Assembly (NCBI GenBank): GCA_031267175.1
Contig: JAIRZP010000186.1
Coordinates: 1-6,271 of the forward strand
Source of the DNA: Coriobacteriales bacterium
GTDB taxonomy: Bacteria; Actinomycetota; Coriobacteriia; Coriobacteriales; UBA8131
Direction of reading: 5' to 3'
DNA length: 6,271 nt
Positions within the stretch are counted from its first letter, which is position 1; the number at the start of each line of letters is the position of its first letter. The position numbers were made by a program, and so were the translations under genes. Positions 5,657-6,271 of the stretch are shown here, piece after piece. The notes beneath the pieces were generated by a model. It made no database searches and was not told the DNA's origin. It saw only the letters and a program-made list of their open reading frames with translations.

Positions 5657-6271
5657 CTAGTTCTCCTCAGTCTCTTCTACAGGAGGTGCTGGTGCATTGA
5701 GCGAACACTCCACGCTAAACGTATAGCTCGGCCTGGTTTCTGTAGCGCTTTCATCTGCGGAACTACCGCTTGACGTTTCATTGTTGGGCGAGGCGGCGGG
5801 GGTATCGGATCGGCTCGTAGGCGTAGAGAGCTGCGAGGCAACCGGCACGCTGCCGGAATATCCCGTATAGACCACATCGCTGAACATGCCGCTACTACGC
5901 AGTTGTGCAATAAAGGTCGAGATCGAGAGCACGTACTCTGTCGTGCCGCTGAAACTCAGCGTACCGGAGTCGCGCGTGTAGTTAATCGTAGACAGCTGGA
6001 TGTTGGCGCCCGCCAATTCAACGATTTGTCTGTACTGTGCCGTGCTCAGGTCGGGATACGTTGCAAGATTTTCCATGGGAGTGGCGGCAGTCTCCGCCTG
6101 GGCGATCATGGACTTGGCCTCTGTCTCGGTGCTTTGAGCCTGTGCTATCTGCCGGGTGGTATCCGGTGAGTCAAGATACTCCCGAATTGTGTCTGACTGT
6201 GCATTGACTCCTGCCGTAACCATGGAGTAGTAGCCAAAGATGCCTACACCCGTCAGTACCACGAGCAGAAG
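5657..6271 (-). CDS. pilN: PilN-like type IV pilus alignment protein, partial (N-terminus beyond right edge)
   Basis: The frame is open to the window edge and gives 204 codons, so the gene begins outside. A GTG at 6262 lies inside the membrane helix and is not a credible start: the upstream codons Leu-Leu-Leu continue the helix LLLVVLTGVGIFGYY (visible residues 1-15). A helical, coiled-coil-like segment follows (about 22-65), then a PilN-type ferredoxin-like domain: IQLSTINYTRDSGTLSFSGT (91-110), helix VLSISTFIAQLRSSG (114-128), strand FSDVVYTGYS (130-139) and last strand SYTFSVECSLN (182-192). Between the last two strands is a Ser/Thr-rich insert (about 143-181). PilN normally pairs with PilO in the inner membrane and binds cytoplasmic PilM through its N-terminus, which is not visible here. 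The TAG stop at 5657-5659 is one base from the pilO ATG. The assignment rests on topology and gene order. Confidence 0.75.
   Translation of the reverse strand, partial: LLLVVLTGVGIFGYYSMVTAGVNAQSDTIREYLDSPDTTRQIAQAQSTETEAKSMIAQAETAATPMENLATYPDLSTAQYRQIVELAGANIQLSTINYTRDSGTLSFSGTTEYVLSISTFIAQLRSSGMFSDVVYTGYSGSVPVASQLSTPTSRSDTPAASPNNETSSGSSADESATETRPSYTFSVECSLNAPAPPVEETEEN

Noticed and set aside
6260..6262. GTG as the start codon of the pilN-like gene
   Set aside because: It falls in the middle of the membrane helix, the frame is open to the window edge with hydrophobic codons, and no ribosome binding site can be seen.

Overview
The window is a stretch of a type IV pilus (T4P) assembly locus, all transcribed on the minus strand. 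In transcription order (right to left) it holds the 3' part of a pilN-like gene, a pilO-like gene, the extension ATPase gene pilB, the retraction ATPase gene pilT, and the 5' part of a large gene for a PilX-like pilin-type protein. Two of the five genes are cut by the window edges, and both are open to the very last base. No rRNA, tRNA, CRISPR or transposase gene was seen.

Region by region: 6271-5657 is the pilN-like gene, starting inside its membrane helix. 5655-4603 is pilO-like, separated from pilN by one base and so probably translationally coupled. 4602-4502 is a 101-base spacer with a good ribosome binding site for pilB. 4501-2810 is pilB, with intact ATPase motifs, a four-cysteine zinc site and a tandem MshEN-type N-terminus. 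2809-2693 is a spacer with two near-identical 23-base copies of a REP-like element. 2692-1628 is pilT. 1627-1552 is a short spacer with the only convincing promoter in the window, overlapped by an inverted repeat. 1551-1 is the pilX-like gene, whose G+C content falls sharply from its 5' end to its distal part.

Together, PilN and PilO would form the inner-membrane alignment subcomplex. PilB and PilT would drive pilus polymerisation and retraction. The last gene would encode a minor pilin or tip-type subunit. PilM, the platform protein PilC, the prepilin peptidase and the major pilin are not in the window; PilM would be expected just upstream of pilN, beyond the right edge.

The organism is a bacterium of fairly high G+C (about 63-65% in sampled lines of pilT and pilB). 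The separate PilB and PilT, the absence of secretin genes here and the unusual Ser/Thr/Asp/Gly-rich inserts in PilN and PilO would fit a Gram-positive such as a Coriobacteriia-type actinobacterium. That is a guess from general character, not something the sequence proves. The most interesting points are the predicted c-di-GMP-binding N-terminus of PilB, the altered retraction motif of PilT, the low-complexity inserts in both alignment proteins, and the compositionally split PilX-like gene with its own promoter.
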